A DNA stretch of 64,000 bases from Arthrobacter sp. SDTb3-6 (GTDB taxonomy: Bacteria > Actinomycetota > Actinomycetes > Actinomycetales > Micrococcaceae): assembly GCF_013376095.1 (NCBI RefSeq), contig NZ_JAAMFN010000007.1, forward strand, positions 1 through 64,000, in the 5' to 3' direction. Below are positions 24,969-34,353 of this stretch, one piece after another. Below the pieces are notes generated by a model. The model ran no database searches. It was not told the origin of the DNA and saw nothing but the letters and a program-made list of their open reading frames with translations. Every line of letters begins with the position of its first letter. Within the stretch, counting starts at the first letter, position 1. A program made the position numbers and the translations under genes.

Positions 24969-25963
24969 GGCCCTTCGACTACCAACAGGCACCCGATGCC
25001 ACCGCCGCGGTTGCCACCGTGGCCCGGCGGCCGGGCGCCATGTTCCTGGGCGGCGGGACCAACCTGGTGGACCTGATGAAGCTGGGGGTCGCCACCCCGG
25101 AGCTGCTGGTGGACGTCAGCCGGCTGCCGCTGGACACCGTGGCCGAACTCCCCGACGGCAGGGTCCGGATCGGCGCGGCGGTGCCCAACAGCGACCTCGC
25201 CGCCCACCCCTTGATCCTGCAACGCTATCCCGTCCTGTCGCAGGCGCTGCTGTCCGGGGCCTCGGGACAGCTGCGCAACCTGGCCACGACCGGCGGGAAC
25301 CTGCTCCAGCGCACCCGGTGCCCATACTTCCAGGACGCCAGCCTGCCGTGCAACAAGCGCGAGCCCGGCTCCGGCTGCCCGGCCCGTGGGGGGTACAGCC
25401 GCAACCACGCCATCCTCGGGGCCTCGGACAGCTGCGTCGCCGTCCACCCCTCCGACATGGCGGTGGCGCTGGCCGCGCTGGATGCCACCGTCGTCATCCT
25501 CGGCCCCGGCGGCGAGCGCACCCTGCCGCTGACGGAGCTGCACCGCCTGCCCGGCGCCGAACCGGAGCGCGACACCGTGCTGGCGCACGGCGAGCTGGTC
25601 ACGGCCGTGGACCTGCCGCCGGGCAGCCACCGCCGCTCGGCCTACCGCAAGGTGCGGGACCGGGCGTCGTTTGCGTTTGCGCTGGTGTCCGTGGCCGCCG
25701 TCGTGGAGCTGGCGGACGACGGCGGCACCATCGCGGGGGTGCGCATCGCCCTTGGCGGGGTGGCCCACAAGCCTTGGCGGGCCGAACGCGCCGAGGAACT
25801 CCTGCGCGGCGCGCAGCCGACGGAAACGAATTTCGGCAGGGCGGCCGCGGCCGAACTGGACGCCGCGGTGGCGCTGGCGGGCAACGCCTTCAAAATTCCC
25901 CTGGCGGCCAATGCCATGGTGGCGGTGCTCCGGGATCTCACGGGGAGGGGCGGCAATGGCTGA
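24965..25963 (+). CDS. paoB: Aldehyde oxidoreductase, FAD subunit with extra 4Fe-4S site (PaoB-like)
   Basis: The 332 residues show the FAD-binding block [17 protein letters not shown] and the [12 protein letters not shown] motif. An unusual cysteine insert follows, running [20 protein letters not shown] and then a further cysteine. This insert ligates a [4Fe-4S] cluster in PaoB and related 4-hydroxybenzoyl-CoA-reductase-type subunits, and separates PaoB from ordinary xanthine dehydrogenase FAD subunits. It accepts electrons from the iron-sulfur subunit. Its gene overlaps both neighbours. Confidence 0.9.
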   Translation: MRPFDYQQAPDATAAVATVARRPGAMFLGGGTNLVDLMKLGVATPELLVDVSRLPLDTVAELPDGRVRIGAAVPNSDLAAHPLILQRYPVLSQALLSGASGQLRNLATTGGNLLQRTRCPYFQDASLPCNKREPGSGCPARGGYSRNHAILGASDSCVAVHPSDMAVALAALDATVVILGPGGERTLPLTELHRLPGAEPERDTVLAHGELVTAVDLPPGSHRRSAYRKVRDRASFAFALVSVAAVVELADDGGTIAGVRIALGGVAHKPWRAERAEELLRGAQPTETNFGRAAAAELDAAVALAGNAFKIPLAANAMVAVLRDLTGRGGNG

Positions 25964-28040
25964 ACTGCTGGCATCCAAGGCCATGGGCACCAGCCTCCGG
26001 CGCGTCGACGGCGTGGCGAAGGTGCGCGGCACCGCCCCCTACGCCTTCGACCACCCCGTGGAGAACCCCGTGTACCTGTTCCCCGTCCAGGCGACCATCG
26101 CGCGGGGGACGGTCAGCTGGATTGACACGGCGGAGGCGGAGGCGGTGGCTGGCGTGATCGCCGTCCTCACCCACCTCAACGCCCCCAGGCTGGCCCGCAG
26201 CGACGATGCCGAGTACGCCGTGCTGCAGGGGCCCGGGATAGGCTTCCGGGGCCAGTTCATTGCCGCCGTGCTGGCCGAAACAGGGGAAATTGCCTGCCAC
26301 GCGGCCGGGCTGGTCGCCGTGGGCTATGACATTGCGGTCCACGATGCGAGCTTCACGGCCGGCCACCCCGGGCAGTACACGCCGGGGCAGGTCAACGGCG
26401 GGGCCGTGCCGGACACCGCCGCGGGCGACGTCGAGGCGGCACTGGCGGAAGCCGCCGTCGTGCTTGACCAGACCTACACGACGCCCGCCGGGCACAACAA
26501 CCCCATGGAGCCTCACAGCACGGTGGCGGCCTGGGAAGGTGACAGCCTGGTGCTGTACGACTCCACGCAGGGCGTCCATGCCGTACGGCAGACACTGGCG
26601 CCGCTTTTTGGGATCGCGCCGGAGAACATCCAGGTGGCCGCCCCGAACGTGGGCGGCGGCTTTGGCTCCAAGGGCCTGCCGCACGCGCATGTGGTGCTGG
26701 CGGTGATGGCGGCGCAATGCAGCAACGGCAGGCCGGTGAAGTTTGCCCTGACGCGCCAGCAAATGTTTTCCCTGGCCGGCTACCGCACCCCCACGGTCCA
26801 GCACGTGCGGCTGGGCGCTGACGGCGCCGGCAGGCTCACCGCCATCTCGCACGAGGTGGTGGAGCTGACGTCGCGGATCAAGGAGTTTGCCGAGCAGACG
26901 GCCGTCCCGGCGCGGATGATGTATGCGGCCCCGAACCGCAGGACCAGCCACCGCCTGGTTCCGCTGGACGTGCCGGTGCCGTCGTGGATGCGGGCGCCCG
27001 GCGAGTGTCCCGGGATGTTCGGACTGGAAACGGCCATGGACGAACTGGCCGAAGCCTGCGGGCTGGATCCCCTGGAACTGCGGGCCCGCAACGAGCCGGA
27101 CCTTGACCCGGAGACCGGGAAGCCGTTTTCCAGCCGGCACCTGCTTGAATGCTTCACCACGGGTGCCGGGCGGTTCGGCTGGGATCGGCGTTCCGCGGTC
27201 CCCGGGGGCCGGCTGGAAGACGGCTGGCGGGTGGGGATCGGGGCCGCCAGTGCCACGTACCCGTTTTACCGCAACCCCGGCAACGCGGCCCGCATTGCCT
27301 ACGGCGGCGACGGGACGTACACGGTGCAGATCGGGGCCGCCGATCTCGGCACGGGAAGCTGGACCGTCCTGGCCCAGATTGCCGCCGACGCGCTGGACTG
27401 TCCGCTGGAGGCAGTGCGGCTGGAAATCGGCGACACCTCCCTGCCCGTGGCCAGCGTGGCCGGCGGGTCCTCGGGCACGGCCAGCTGGGGCGGGACCATC
27501 ATCGCCGCGGCCGACGCCTTCCGGAAGGAGCATGGCGACCGGCCGCCGGCCGGCGCCGCGACCCAGGCGGCGGCGCCGGAGGATCCCGAGGCCGGGCGGT
27601 ATGCGCTGCACTCCTTTGGCGCACAGTTCGCCGAGGTGCGCGTGCATGCCGACACCGGCGAGCTCCGCGTTTCACGGATGCTCGGGGTCTTCTCCGCAGG
27701 GCGCATCATCAATCCCCGCACGGCGCGCTCGCAGTTCATCGGCGGGATGACGATGGGAATCGGCATGGCCCTCCACGAGGCAGGCATCATGGATCCACGC
27801 TTCGGCCTGGTCGTCAACCATGACCTCGCCGACTACCACATACCCGCCAACGCCGACGTCGGTGACGTGGACGCCATCTGGCTGGAGGAGGTCGACCTCC
27901 ACGCCGGGGCCCTCGGGGCCCGGGGAATCGGCGAAATCGGCATCACGGGTGCGGCGGCAGCCATCGCGAATGCGGCCTACAACGCCACTGGGATCCGCAT
28001 CCGGGAACTGCCGCTCACAGCGGAGAAGTTTCTGTCCTAA
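25956..28040 (+). CDS. paoC: Aldehyde oxidoreductase, molybdenum cofactor subunit (PaoC-like)
   Basis: The 694 residues start at ATG 25956, overlapping the FAD gene by eight bases. Molybdopterin-binding motifs are [30 protein letters not shown] and [12 protein letters not shown]. The C-terminal [19 protein letters not shown] contains the conserved catalytic glutamate of the xanthine oxidase family. With PaoA and PaoB it forms a heterotrimer that oxidises aldehydes, often aromatic, to acids using water. No PaoD-type maturation (XdhC-like) gene follows directly, so maturation must be encoded elsewhere. The actual substrate is unknown. Confidence 0.9.
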   Translation: MAELLASKAMGTSLRRVDGVAKVRGTAPYAFDHPVENPVYLFPVQATIARGTVSWIDTAEAEAVAGVIAVLTHLNAPRLARSDDAEYAVLQGPGIGFRGQFIAAVLAETGEIACHAAGLVAVGYDIAVHDASFTAGHPGQYTPGQVNGGAVPDTAAGDVEAALAEAAVVLDQTYTTPAGHNNPMEPHSTVAAWEGDSLVLYDSTQGVHAVRQTLAPLFGIAPENIQVAAPNVGGGFGSKGLPHAHVVLAVMAAQCSNGRPVKFALTRQQMFSLAGYRTPTVQHVRLGADGAGRLTAISHEVVELTSRIKEFAEQTAVPARMMYAAPNRRTSHRLVPLDVPVPSWMRAPGECPGMFGLETAMDELAEACGLDPLELRARNEPDLDPETGKPFSSRHLLECFTTGAGRFGWDRRSAVPGGRLEDGWRVGIGAASATYPFYRNPGNAARIAYGGDGTYTVQIGAADLGTGSWTVLAQIAADALDCPLEAVRLEIGDTSLPVASVAGGSSGTASWGGTIIAAADAFRKEHGDRPPAGAATQAAAPEDPEAGRYALHSFGAQFAEVRVHADTGELRVSRMLGVFSAGRIINPRTARSQFIGGMTMGIGMALHEAGIMDPRFGLVVNHDLADYHIPANADVGDVDAIWLEEVDLHAGALGARGIGEIGITGAAAAIANAAYNATGIRIRELPLTAEKFLS

Positions 28041-28080
28041 AAGGGGCCGGGACGAGGGCACCCGGGTGTAGCATCTGGCC

Positions 28081-28596
28081 ATGATCCTGTCGAAGGTTCC
28101 GGACCCGCGCCTCGTGACCATCCGGCGCGGCGGGACCCTGACCGACGCGGACCACCAACTGCTCGCCCTGTGGGCGGCAACGTGCGCGGAGCATGTGCTG
28201 GCCCTCTTCGAATCGGTCCGCCCGGATGACCCGCGTCCCCGCCAGGCGATCGGGCAGGCCCGTGCCTGGGCCCGTGGCGAGGTGAAGATGATGGAGGCCC
28301 GGGCGGCAGGCGGCCATGCCATGGGTGCCGCCAGGGATCTGCAGGGGGCTGCACGCCACGCGGCGTATGCGGCAGGCCAGGCCGGCGCCGTGGCCCATGT
28401 CGCCGCACACGGGCTTGGTGCCGCCGCCTATGCCATCAAGGCCGCCCGGGCAGCTGCCCTGTCCGGCGAAGGCGTGGCAGCGGGGCGGTCGGAGTGCCGG
28501 TGGCAGCGCGCGCAGCTTCCGGAGCCCATCCGCGAGCTGGTCCTCGACGACCAGCGGCTGCGCAATGACATCTGCTGGTCCGTGTTTGACTGCTGA
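28081..28596 (+). CDS. Imm-5-like putative immunity protein
   Basis: This all-helical protein of 171 residues has RPRQAIGQARAWARGEVKMM, then alanine/histidine-rich repeats (ARHAAYAAGQAGAVAHVAAH, GLGAAAYAIKAA) and an end in WQRAQLPEPIRELVLDDQRL. This is the Imm-5-like pattern, proposed to be an immunity protein family from toxin loci. No toxin gene is adjacent. Many such genes are orphans in actinobacteria, and an ordinary cellular role is possible. The start lies two bases beyond a weak ribosome site, so it may be read through from the paoABC operon. Confidence 0.75.
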   Translation: MILSKVPDPRLVTIRRGGTLTDADHQLLALWAATCAEHVLALFESVRPDDPRPRQAIGQARAWARGEVKMMEARAAGGHAMGAARDLQGAARHAAYAAGQAGAVAHVAAHGLGAAAYAIKAARAAALSGEGVAAGRSECRWQRAQLPEPIRELVLDDQRLRNDICWSVFDC

Positions 28597-28653
28597 GCCG
28601 GCAGCCGTCGCTTCTGCGCCGGACCCGGGGCGGGTTGTGCGCATAAACTCCCA

Positions 28654-28682
28654 TGCGCCGGACCCGCCTCCGGTCCGGCGCA
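28654..28682. terminator. Hairpin between convergent genes
   Basis: An 11-base-pair perfect stem (TGCGCCGGACC and its complement) around a 7-base loop lies between the convergent Imm-5-like and patatin genes. No U-run follows. Confidence 0.6.
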
Positions 28683-28695
28683 GATGCGCCAGGCG

Positions 28696-29580
28696 TCAGT
28701 GCCAGAATGCGCCGAGCTGTCCGGCGAGGGCGCTGCCCTGGCGGTAACCGGCCCGGGCGGCGGGCGGGCGCAGCGCGGGATCCAGTGCGTTGGCGCCGAA
28801 CAGCTGTGTGGAGTTGCCGTCCGGGAAGACGGTCTCGACGCTGCTGCCGCCCGCGCGCAGCTCCCCGACCTGGGCCGCGAGCTGCATGCCCCAGCCCAGC
28901 GGGTGCCGCGTCCGGCCGCCGAAGGGGGAGAGCACCAGCACCCGCGCGCATCCGGCAGCCAGGTCCGCGTTCTCGTTTCTTCGGTAGCCGCCGTCGATGT
29001 ACTGGCGGGCGCCGATGCCATGGGCCGTGCTGCTGGAACAGCTGGCGGCCACGGCGTCCACGAGGTCAACCCCGCTGTGGCGGTCGAACACGGCCGGTTC
29101 GCCGGTTTGTGCGTCCACGGCCGTGATGAGCAGGCGGCGTTGCGGCCAGTCCAGGCCAGACAGCCGGGAGGCGACGGTGGCGCGCCACCGTGCGGGCACG
29201 GAAGCGTCCGAAGCCGCGGCATTCCCGATCGCCCACGCCCCCATGCCGCGGCGCATCCCGGCCGCGTCCCGGGCCGCGGCAATGATGGCGCCGGTGGTCT
29301 CCATGTGGCTGCCCGCCGGACGCACCGGACCCTGTCCGCCGCCGGGCCGGGCCGGGTCTGTGCGGCGCGGGGCCTGGGCGGCCAGGATGGCGGCATACAG
29401 TTCCGCGGGCCGCGTCCCGCCGGTTATTTGGGCCGCCGCGGTCGCCCCGGCCGACGTGCCGATGACCAGGTCGGCCAGTGTTGCATCCAACCCGGCCTCA
29501 AGCAGCCCGGCGATCACGCCGATCAGCCACGCGTTGCCGGCCGCTCCGCCGCCACCAAGAACCAATGCCCGTTCGTCCAC
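28696..29580 (-). CDS. Patatin-like phospholipase
   Basis: The 294 residues start at GTG 29580 with VDERALVLGGGGAAGNAW, the oxyanion-hole glycine run. The nucleophile motif GTSAG is in LVIGTSAGATAAAQ, and the dyad aspartate is in YIDGGYRRNENADLA. It should be a soluble lipid acyl hydrolase. A -10-like TAGAGT lies six bases before the GTG with no ribosome site, so it may be leaderless. The thioesterase gene upstream on the same strand could also read through. Substrate lipids are unknown. Confidence 0.85.
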   Translation of the reverse strand: MDERALVLGGGGAAGNAWLIGVIAGLLEAGLDATLADLVIGTSAGATAAAQITGGTRPAELYAAILAAQAPRRTDPARPGGGQGPVRPAGSHMETTGAIIAAARDAAGMRRGMGAWAIGNAAASDASVPARWRATVASRLSGLDWPQRRLLITAVDAQTGEPAVFDRHSGVDLVDAVAASCSSSTAHGIGARQYIDGGYRRNENADLAAGCARVLVLSPFGGRTRHPLGWGMQLAAQVGELRAGGSSVETVFPDGNSTQLFGANALDPALRPPAARAGYRQGSALAGQLGAFWH

Positions 29581-29644
29581 ACGGCCACTCTACCGGTGCC
29601 GGTGATCCACGGCTGCGGCGTCGAGCAGCAGGGGCGGGCCGCCT

Positions 29645-30610
29645 TTAAGCGGGCAACAGGTGGTTGGGAAGCCTGTTGCCCGGCACCCGGCCACGGATTT
29701 CGAGCAGGTCGCGGGCGTGGGCATGCAGCGCCTTGTCCTCGCTGGAGATCGGCACCCAGGGCGGAACCGGGACGGAGGTGCCGGCGTCGTCCCGTGCCAC
29801 CATCACGGTGAGGCAGTAGGTGGTGAGGTCCATCTCGCGCCCCTTCGGGTCCCCCGAACGGACGTGGACCGCGATGTGCATGCCCTTCATCCCGGTGTAA
29901 ACGAGCCGGGCCTCCACTTCCACGACGTGGCCGATCAGCAGCGGCCGGTAGAACCGCACGCCGCCGGAGAACACCGCAACGGTGTCCATGCCGCAGTATC
30001 GCGACGCGCACACATAGGCCGCTTCATCGATCCACTTCATCACGATCCCGCCGTGCACCTTGCCGCCCCAATTCACATCCGTGGGCGCGGCCATGAACCG
30101 CAGGACCACACGCTCGGCCGTGCCGGCAGCGGTGTATTCCTGGGCCTTCATGGCCGCCACAATCTCGTCGCGGACCTTGATCCGGGCCAGGGCGTCGTCG
30201 CGAAGTGCAAGCTCCGCCGGCGTCACGGCCTCGAAGGGGGCCACCGGGACGGGTTTGCCGTCGTCGCCCACGGCCACGAATATGACCATGCACTGGCTGC
30301 GCATCGTAGGGGTGCCGCCCCTGGGGTCGCCGGAGGAAACCACGGTGCGGATGTGCATCGAGGACCGGCCGGTGTAGACAATGGTCGCCTCCACCTCCAC
30401 CATGTCGCCGCTGTTGACGGGGTCGGCAAAGTGGATGTTGCCCACGTAGGCGGTCACACAATACGACTTCGCCCAGCCGACGGCGGCGGCATACGCTGCC
30501 TTGTCCACCCACTCAAGCACGGTGCCGGCATCCACCGAGCCGCTGTGCCCGATGTCGGTGGGGGCTGCGAGGAAGCGAAGGGTCACGGAATTGGCGGCAG
30601 TCTCACTCAT
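29645..30610 (-). CDS. Double-hotdog acyl-CoA thioesterase
   Basis: The 321 residues start at ATG 30610 (MSETAANSVTLRFLAAPTDI). Two tandem hotdog domains are obvious. LRFLAAPTDIGHSGSVDAGT with VLEWVDKAAY is repeated as LRFMAAPTDVNWGGKVHGGI with VMKWIDEAAY, and VEVEATIVYTGRSSMHI as VEVEARLVYTGMKGMHI. This is the ACOT/BFIT-like arrangement that hydrolyses acyl-CoA esters to free acids. The second domain keeps the more typical GGxV motif; the first is somewhat diverged. It precedes the patatin gene by 64 bases on the same strand, hinting at a shared lipid role. Confidence 0.88.
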   Translation of the reverse strand: MSETAANSVTLRFLAAPTDIGHSGSVDAGTVLEWVDKAAYAAAVGWAKSYCVTAYVGNIHFADPVNSGDMVEVEATIVYTGRSSMHIRTVVSSGDPRGGTPTMRSQCMVIFVAVGDDGKPVPVAPFEAVTPAELALRDDALARIKVRDEIVAAMKAQEYTAAGTAERVVLRFMAAPTDVNWGGKVHGGIVMKWIDEAAYVCASRYCGMDTVAVFSGGVRFYRPLLIGHVVEVEARLVYTGMKGMHIAVHVRSGDPKGREMDLTTYCLTVMVARDDAGTSVPVPPWVPISSEDKALHAHARDLLEIRGRVPGNRLPNHLLPA

Positions 30611-30772
30611 GGAACGAGTGTAATGAAGTGGCAGGCCGCCCCCGGGCGGGGAGGTCTCATGCGCACCTCCCAACGTCACAATCGCCGCGTCGGCCGCGCG
30701 GGGGACCCGGACCGGGCTATGCAGGCACGCCGGCACGTGCCTAGGGTGGAAATGGTACGAAAGGAGCATTTC

Positions 30773-31552
30773 ATGAAAAAGATCCTCATGGTACTGACAA
30801 GTGTTTCCGAGATCGGCGCTACGGGGGAGAGCACCGGCTACAACGTGGCCGAGGCCGCCCATCCCTGGAAAGTCTTCAAGGATTCCGGGCATTTCGTTGA
30901 CTTCGCCTCCATCCAGGGCGGCCAGCCCCCGCGCGACGTGGTGGATGCCGGGGACCCCGTCCAGGTGGCCTTCACGCAGGACGAGACCACGCGCGCCGGC
31001 CTTTACAACACGGCCCGGGTCGACGTCGTTGACCCCGAACAGTATGACGCCCTCTACCTGGTGGGCGGCCACGGCGCCATGTGGGACTTCCCGGACAGCG
31101 AAGGCCTGCAGAAGCTGGTGGCCGGCGTCTACAACGCCGGCGGCGTGGTGGGCGCGGTGTGCCACGGCCCGGCCGGCCTGGTGAATGTGGATTTGGCGAA
31201 CGGGATTCATCTGGTCAACGGCCGGAAGGTGGCCGCCTTCACCAACGACGAGGAAGTCGCGGCAGGGAAGGACAAGGTCATCCCGTTCTTCCTGGCCGAC
31301 CGGCTCGAGGAACAGGGCGCCACCCACGTCTCCGCCGGCGTCTTTGAGGAAAAGGTTGTGGTCGACGAGCGGCTGGTGACCGGCCAGAACCCGGCCTCGG
31401 CGGCCGGCGTGGCGAAGGAAATGGAGAAGCTGCTGGCCGGGGTCATCCACCAGGAAAAGGCTGAGGAACAGCAGCAGGCAGAGGCCCTGCGTGCCGAGAA
31501 GGACGCAAAAAAGGCGGCCGCCGCCGAGATGGAGCACCGGCACCACCCGTGA
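30773..31552 (+). CDS. DJ-1/PfpI-superfamily protein (class 1 amidotransferase-like, Hsp31-type)
   Basis: The 259 residues start at ATG 30773 after AAAGGAG. It shows GESTGYNVAEAAHPWKVFKD with the conserved glutamate, YDALYLVGGHGAMWDFPDS, and the nucleophile cysteine in GAVCHGPAGLVNV, as in Hsp31/glyoxalase III-type members. These act on methylglyoxal or as chaperone/deglycase-like proteins. The last about 40 residues are a charged tail (EKAEEQQQAEALRAEKDAKK and onwards, ending HRHHP) that is not part of the usual domain. The gene is monocistronic. Confidence 0.87.
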   Translation: MKKILMVLTSVSEIGATGESTGYNVAEAAHPWKVFKDSGHFVDFASIQGGQPPRDVVDAGDPVQVAFTQDETTRAGLYNTARVDVVDPEQYDALYLVGGHGAMWDFPDSEGLQKLVAGVYNAGGVVGAVCHGPAGLVNVDLANGIHLVNGRKVAAFTNDEEVAAGKDKVIPFFLADRLEEQGATHVSAGVFEEKVVVDERLVTGQNPASAAGVAKEMEKLLAGVIHQEKAEEQQQAEALRAEKDAKKAAAAEMEHRHHP

Positions 31553-31645
31553 AGTGCAGCCGGCCCCGCCGGGGCAAAACACCCCGGATGCGCCGTCGTG
31601 CCGATCCGGCCGTTGCGGTGCCAGGGAACGGGCAGCAGTCCCGGG

Positions 31646-32305
31646 CTAGGCGACCAGGTTCCCGGCGGCCACGTCCATGTGGTCCACCACGGCGGACCGT
31701 GCCGCTTCGGGGTCTCCGGTCTCAATGGCCGCAACGATTTCGTAGTGACGGTCCACGCGCATGTTCCTGACGGCCTTCTCCAACCCGGCGAACATGATGG
31801 ACATGCGGATGGATCCTTCCAGCGACGCCCACGAGTGCAGCAGCGTCTGGTTGCCGGTCAACGTGCACAGGGTCCGGTGGAATTCGAGGTCTGCCTCAAT
31901 CCGCTCCTCGAGGGATTCGTTGGCTACTGCGTTCATCCGGTCGACGGCGCTGCGCAGCGACTTGATGACGGCGGTCCGGTTCGGCCGTTCGCAAAGCGTG
32001 AGCACCGCCAGGGATTCCAGGGCCGCGCGGACGGCGAAGATGTCGCGGATTTCCTTGGCATCCAGGTGGCGGACGGAGAGGCGTCCGCGTGTGCCGGAGG
32101 TGAGCAGCCCTTCCTGGGCGAGCTGGCGCAAGGCCTCGCGCAGCGTGCCGCGGCTGATTTGGAGCATGTCGGACAGCTCGGTTTCGACGAGGTGCCGGCC
32201 AGGCTCCAGGGCGCCGCTGGTGATTGCGGTGCGGAGGGAGGACACGGCCTGCTCCCGCAGGCTCTTCTTTTCCAGTCCCAGAAGGGACGCGGTGGCTGCT
32301 GGCAT
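31646..32305 (-). CDS. GntR-family regulator of the FadR/FCD type
   Basis: The 219 residues have a winged helix-turn-helix (LREQAVSSLRTAITSGALEP; LSDMLQISRGTLREALRQL). A helical FCD effector domain follows, with metal-site features EADLEFHRTLCTLTGN and HYEIVAAIETGDPEAARSAV. It lies just downstream of the split transketolase genes. The 16-base sequence TGTTAACAGTTGATAC in its own upstream region recurs with one change upstream of the permease gene, so it probably represses the whole block and itself. The effector is likely an organic or sugar acid, by family habit. Confidence 0.9.
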   Translation of the reverse strand: MPAATASLLGLEKKSLREQAVSSLRTAITSGALEPGRHLVETELSDMLQISRGTLREALRQLAQEGLLTSGTRGRLSVRHLDAKEIRDIFAVRAALESLAVLTLCERPNRTAVIKSLRSAVDRMNAVANESLEERIEADLEFHRTLCTLTGNQTLLHSWASLEGSIRMSIMFAGLEKAVRNMRVDRHYEIVAAIETGDPEAARSAVVDHMDVAAGNLVA

Positions 32306-32347
32306 GGTGTGTTCCTCGGCGTGGGCGGGCAGTTGTTTACTGTCAGG

Positions 32348-32363
32348 TGTTAACAGTTGATAC
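32348..32363. promoter_or_regulatory. GntR operator upstream of the regulator gene
   Basis: TGTTAACAGTTGATAC recurs as TGTTAACAGATGATAC at 35746-35761. Its core TGTTAACA is palindromic. It lies between the regulator start (32305) and the terminator of the transketolase operon. Confidence 0.7.
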
Positions 32364-32370
32364 TACGCCA

Positions 32371-32403
32371 CGGGCGCGGGACCTTTGGGAGGTCCCGCGC
32401 CCG
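32371..32403 (-). terminator. Terminator of the transketolase operon
   Basis: A perfect 13-base-pair stem (CGGGCGCGGGACC and its complement) around a 7-base loop lies 31 bases beyond the stop of the C-terminal transketolase gene. No strong U-run is present. Confidence 0.65.
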
Positions 32404-32433
32404 TTTGCGTCGTATTGTGCGACGGAGGGCGGG

Positions 32434-33432
32434 TCAGCCCAGTTCCGCCAGTACCTTCCCCACAATCCTTGCCACGGACAGGCCATAGCGGTCGTGGAGC
32501 GTCGGCAGCGCACCGGCGTCCAGGAAGGCATCCGGCAGGCCGATGGGCACGACGCGCTTGTTGAGGCCGGCCGTCACCACTGCGGAGGCGACGGTCTCGA
32601 ACAGCCCGCCTACCACGGTGTGGTTTTCCAGTGTCAGGGCCAGGCGGTCGCCGGCGAGTTCGGCCAGCACGGTGGCCGAGTCAAAGGGCTTGATGGTGGG
32701 GGTGTGGACGACGGCGGCATCCACCTTGTGTGCCTCCAGCGCCTGTGCGGCCTGGAGTGCGCGCATCGTCATGAGCCCGCTGGATACCAGGACCACGTCG
32801 GTGCCCCCGCGCAGCACCTTGGCCTTGCCCAGTTCAAAGGTGTAGTCGTATTCGTCCAGGACGGTGGGCACGTTGCCGCGCAGCAGACGCAGGTAGGTGG
32901 GCCCGTCGCTGGCGGCCAGCTGGGGGACGGCCTGCTCAATGTCGACGGAATCGCAGGGGTCCACGATGGTCAGGTTCGGCATGCCACGGAAGATGGCCAT
33001 GTCCTCGGTGGCCTGGTGGCTGGGGCCGTATCCGGTGGTCAGCCCGGGAAGCCCGCCGACGATGTTGACGTTCAGGTTTGGCTCGGCAATGTCGAGGCAG
33101 AGAAAGTCGTAGGCACGGCGCGCGGCGAACACCGAATACGTCGAGGCAAAGGGAATGAGCCCGGTCTGGGCCATGCCGGCGGCGGCGCCGAAAAGGAGCT
33201 GTTCGGCCATGCCCATTTGGAAGAAGCGGTCCGGGTGCTGCCGGGCAAAGATGTGCATGTCCGTGTACTTGCCCAGGTCCGCGGTCAGGCCCACAATCCG
33301 CTGGTCGGCCTCGGCGGCCTTCGCCAATGCATGCCCGAACGGTGCCGGCGAGGTCTTCTGTCCGGGATCGGCAAAGGAGGCGATCATGGCGGATGTCTTG
33401 GGTTTATTGGCCGGTGCCAGTGTTGTGGCCAT
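32434..33432 (-). CDS. Transketolase, C-terminal (pyrimidine/linker) subunit
   Basis: The 332 residues start at ATG 33432, sharing one base with the stop of the N-terminal subunit gene (TGATG). It shows ADQRIVGLTADLGKYTDMHI, RFFQMGMAEQLLFGAAAGMA with the glutamate that activates thiamine diphosphate, GLTTGYGPSHQATEDMAIFR, and a C-terminal transketolase domain (VVLVSSGLMTMRALQAAQAL). Together with the next protein it makes one split transketolase that moves a two-carbon ketol unit. Split forms are typical of dedicated catabolic loci rather than of the pentose phosphate pathway. Confidence 0.9.
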   Translation of the reverse strand: MATTLAPANKPKTSAMIASFADPGQKTSPAPFGHALAKAAEADQRIVGLTADLGKYTDMHIFARQHPDRFFQMGMAEQLLFGAAAGMAQTGLIPFASTYSVFAARRAYDFLCLDIAEPNLNVNIVGGLPGLTTGYGPSHQATEDMAIFRGMPNLTIVDPCDSVDIEQAVPQLAASDGPTYLRLLRGNVPTVLDEYDYTFELGKAKVLRGGTDVVLVSSGLMTMRALQAAQALEAHKVDAAVVHTPTIKPFDSATVLAELAGDRLALTLENHTVVGGLFETVASAVVTAGLNKRVVPIGLPDAFLDAGALPTLHDRYGLSVARIVGKVLAELG

Positions 33433-34328
33433 CACAGGGCCGTCCTTTCGTAACCGTTGCTGAGCTGGTCGCGGCAGAGTTGCCACTCGTGTTCTTCGAT
33501 GCGCATGAAATGCGCCTTTTCGCGGTCCTCCAGCAGGGGAACGCCGCGGCCCACCTTCGTGTCGCAGAGGATGACGGACGGCTGCCCGTGGGGCTTGGCG
33601 TTCGCCGCCGCGTTGTCAAAGGCCTCCAGCAGCGCGGCGGTGTTGTTGCCGTCGACGCGCTGTACGTACCAGCCAAACGCCTGCCATTTCTCGGTGAGGG
33701 GTTCGGTGCGCAGGACGGTGTCCGTCCTGCCGTCGGCCTGGAGGGCGTTGATGTCCACCATGGCGGTGAGGTTGCCCAGCTGGTGGTGGTGGGCGCCCAT
33801 CGCCGCTTCCCACGTGGAGCCTTCATCAAGCTCGCCGTCGGACAGGAAGTTGAACACTCGGGCGCCGGACCCCTGGTGGCGCAGGCCGAGGACCGTGCCG
33901 ACGGCGATGGAGAGTCCGTGGCCCAGGGAACCGCCGGAAATTTCCATCCCGGGCGTGTAGGTGGACATGCCCGACATGGGCAGGCGCGAGTCGTCGGAGC
34001 CGTAGCTTTCCAGTTCCCCGACGGGGATGATGCCCGCCTCGGCCAGTGCCGCGTAGTGGCCGATGGCGTAGTGGCCGGTGGAGAGCAGGAAGCGGTCGCG
34101 GCCTTCCCAGTCCGGCTCGCCGGCCCGGAAGGTGAGCTGGCTGGTGTAGACGGTGGCGAGGATGTCCGCCGCCCCCAGGGCCTGCCCGACATAGCCCTGG
34201 CCTTGGACTTCGCCCATGTTCAGGGCGTGGTGCCGGATGCGGTACGCGGCCTGGGTGGCTGCGCCCACCCGGTCCTCGAAGGTGCCTTCGGCCAGGGGCC
34301 GGCTGGTGGTCGTATCCAATGTGGACAT
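33432..34328 (-). CDS. Transketolase, N-terminal (thiamine diphosphate-binding) subunit
   Basis: The 298 residues include SLGHGLSIAVGTVLGLRHQG and the thiamine-diphosphate motif beginning FLSDGELDEGSTWEAAMGAH, closing with a conserved asparagine in VDINALQADGRT. GHYAIGHYAALAEAG supplies substrate-site histidines. It pairs with the C-terminal subunit encoded immediately downstream. It is preceded by the MHS permease gene (stop 34354) on the same strand, so permease and enzyme form one operon. The donor and acceptor sugars are not known. Confidence 0.9.
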   Translation of the reverse strand: MSTLDTTTSRPLAEGTFEDRVGAATQAAYRIRHHALNMGEVQGQGYVGQALGAADILATVYTSQLTFRAGEPDWEGRDRFLLSTGHYAIGHYAALAEAGIIPVGELESYGSDDSRLPMSGMSTYTPGMEISGGSLGHGLSIAVGTVLGLRHQGSGARVFNFLSDGELDEGSTWEAAMGAHHHQLGNLTAMVDINALQADGRTDTVLRTEPLTEKWQAFGWYVQRVDGNNTAALLEAFDNAAANAKPHGQPSVILCDTKVGRGVPLLEDREKAHFMRIEEHEWQLCRDQLSNGYERTAL

Positions 34329-34353
34329 GATGTGGGTTCTGCCTTTCGTGGGC

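Noticed and set aside
29645-31582. A 645-residue version of the thioesterase
   Set aside because: The upstream part is the antisense of the DJ-1/PfpI gene. The two-hotdog protein starts at ATG 30610.
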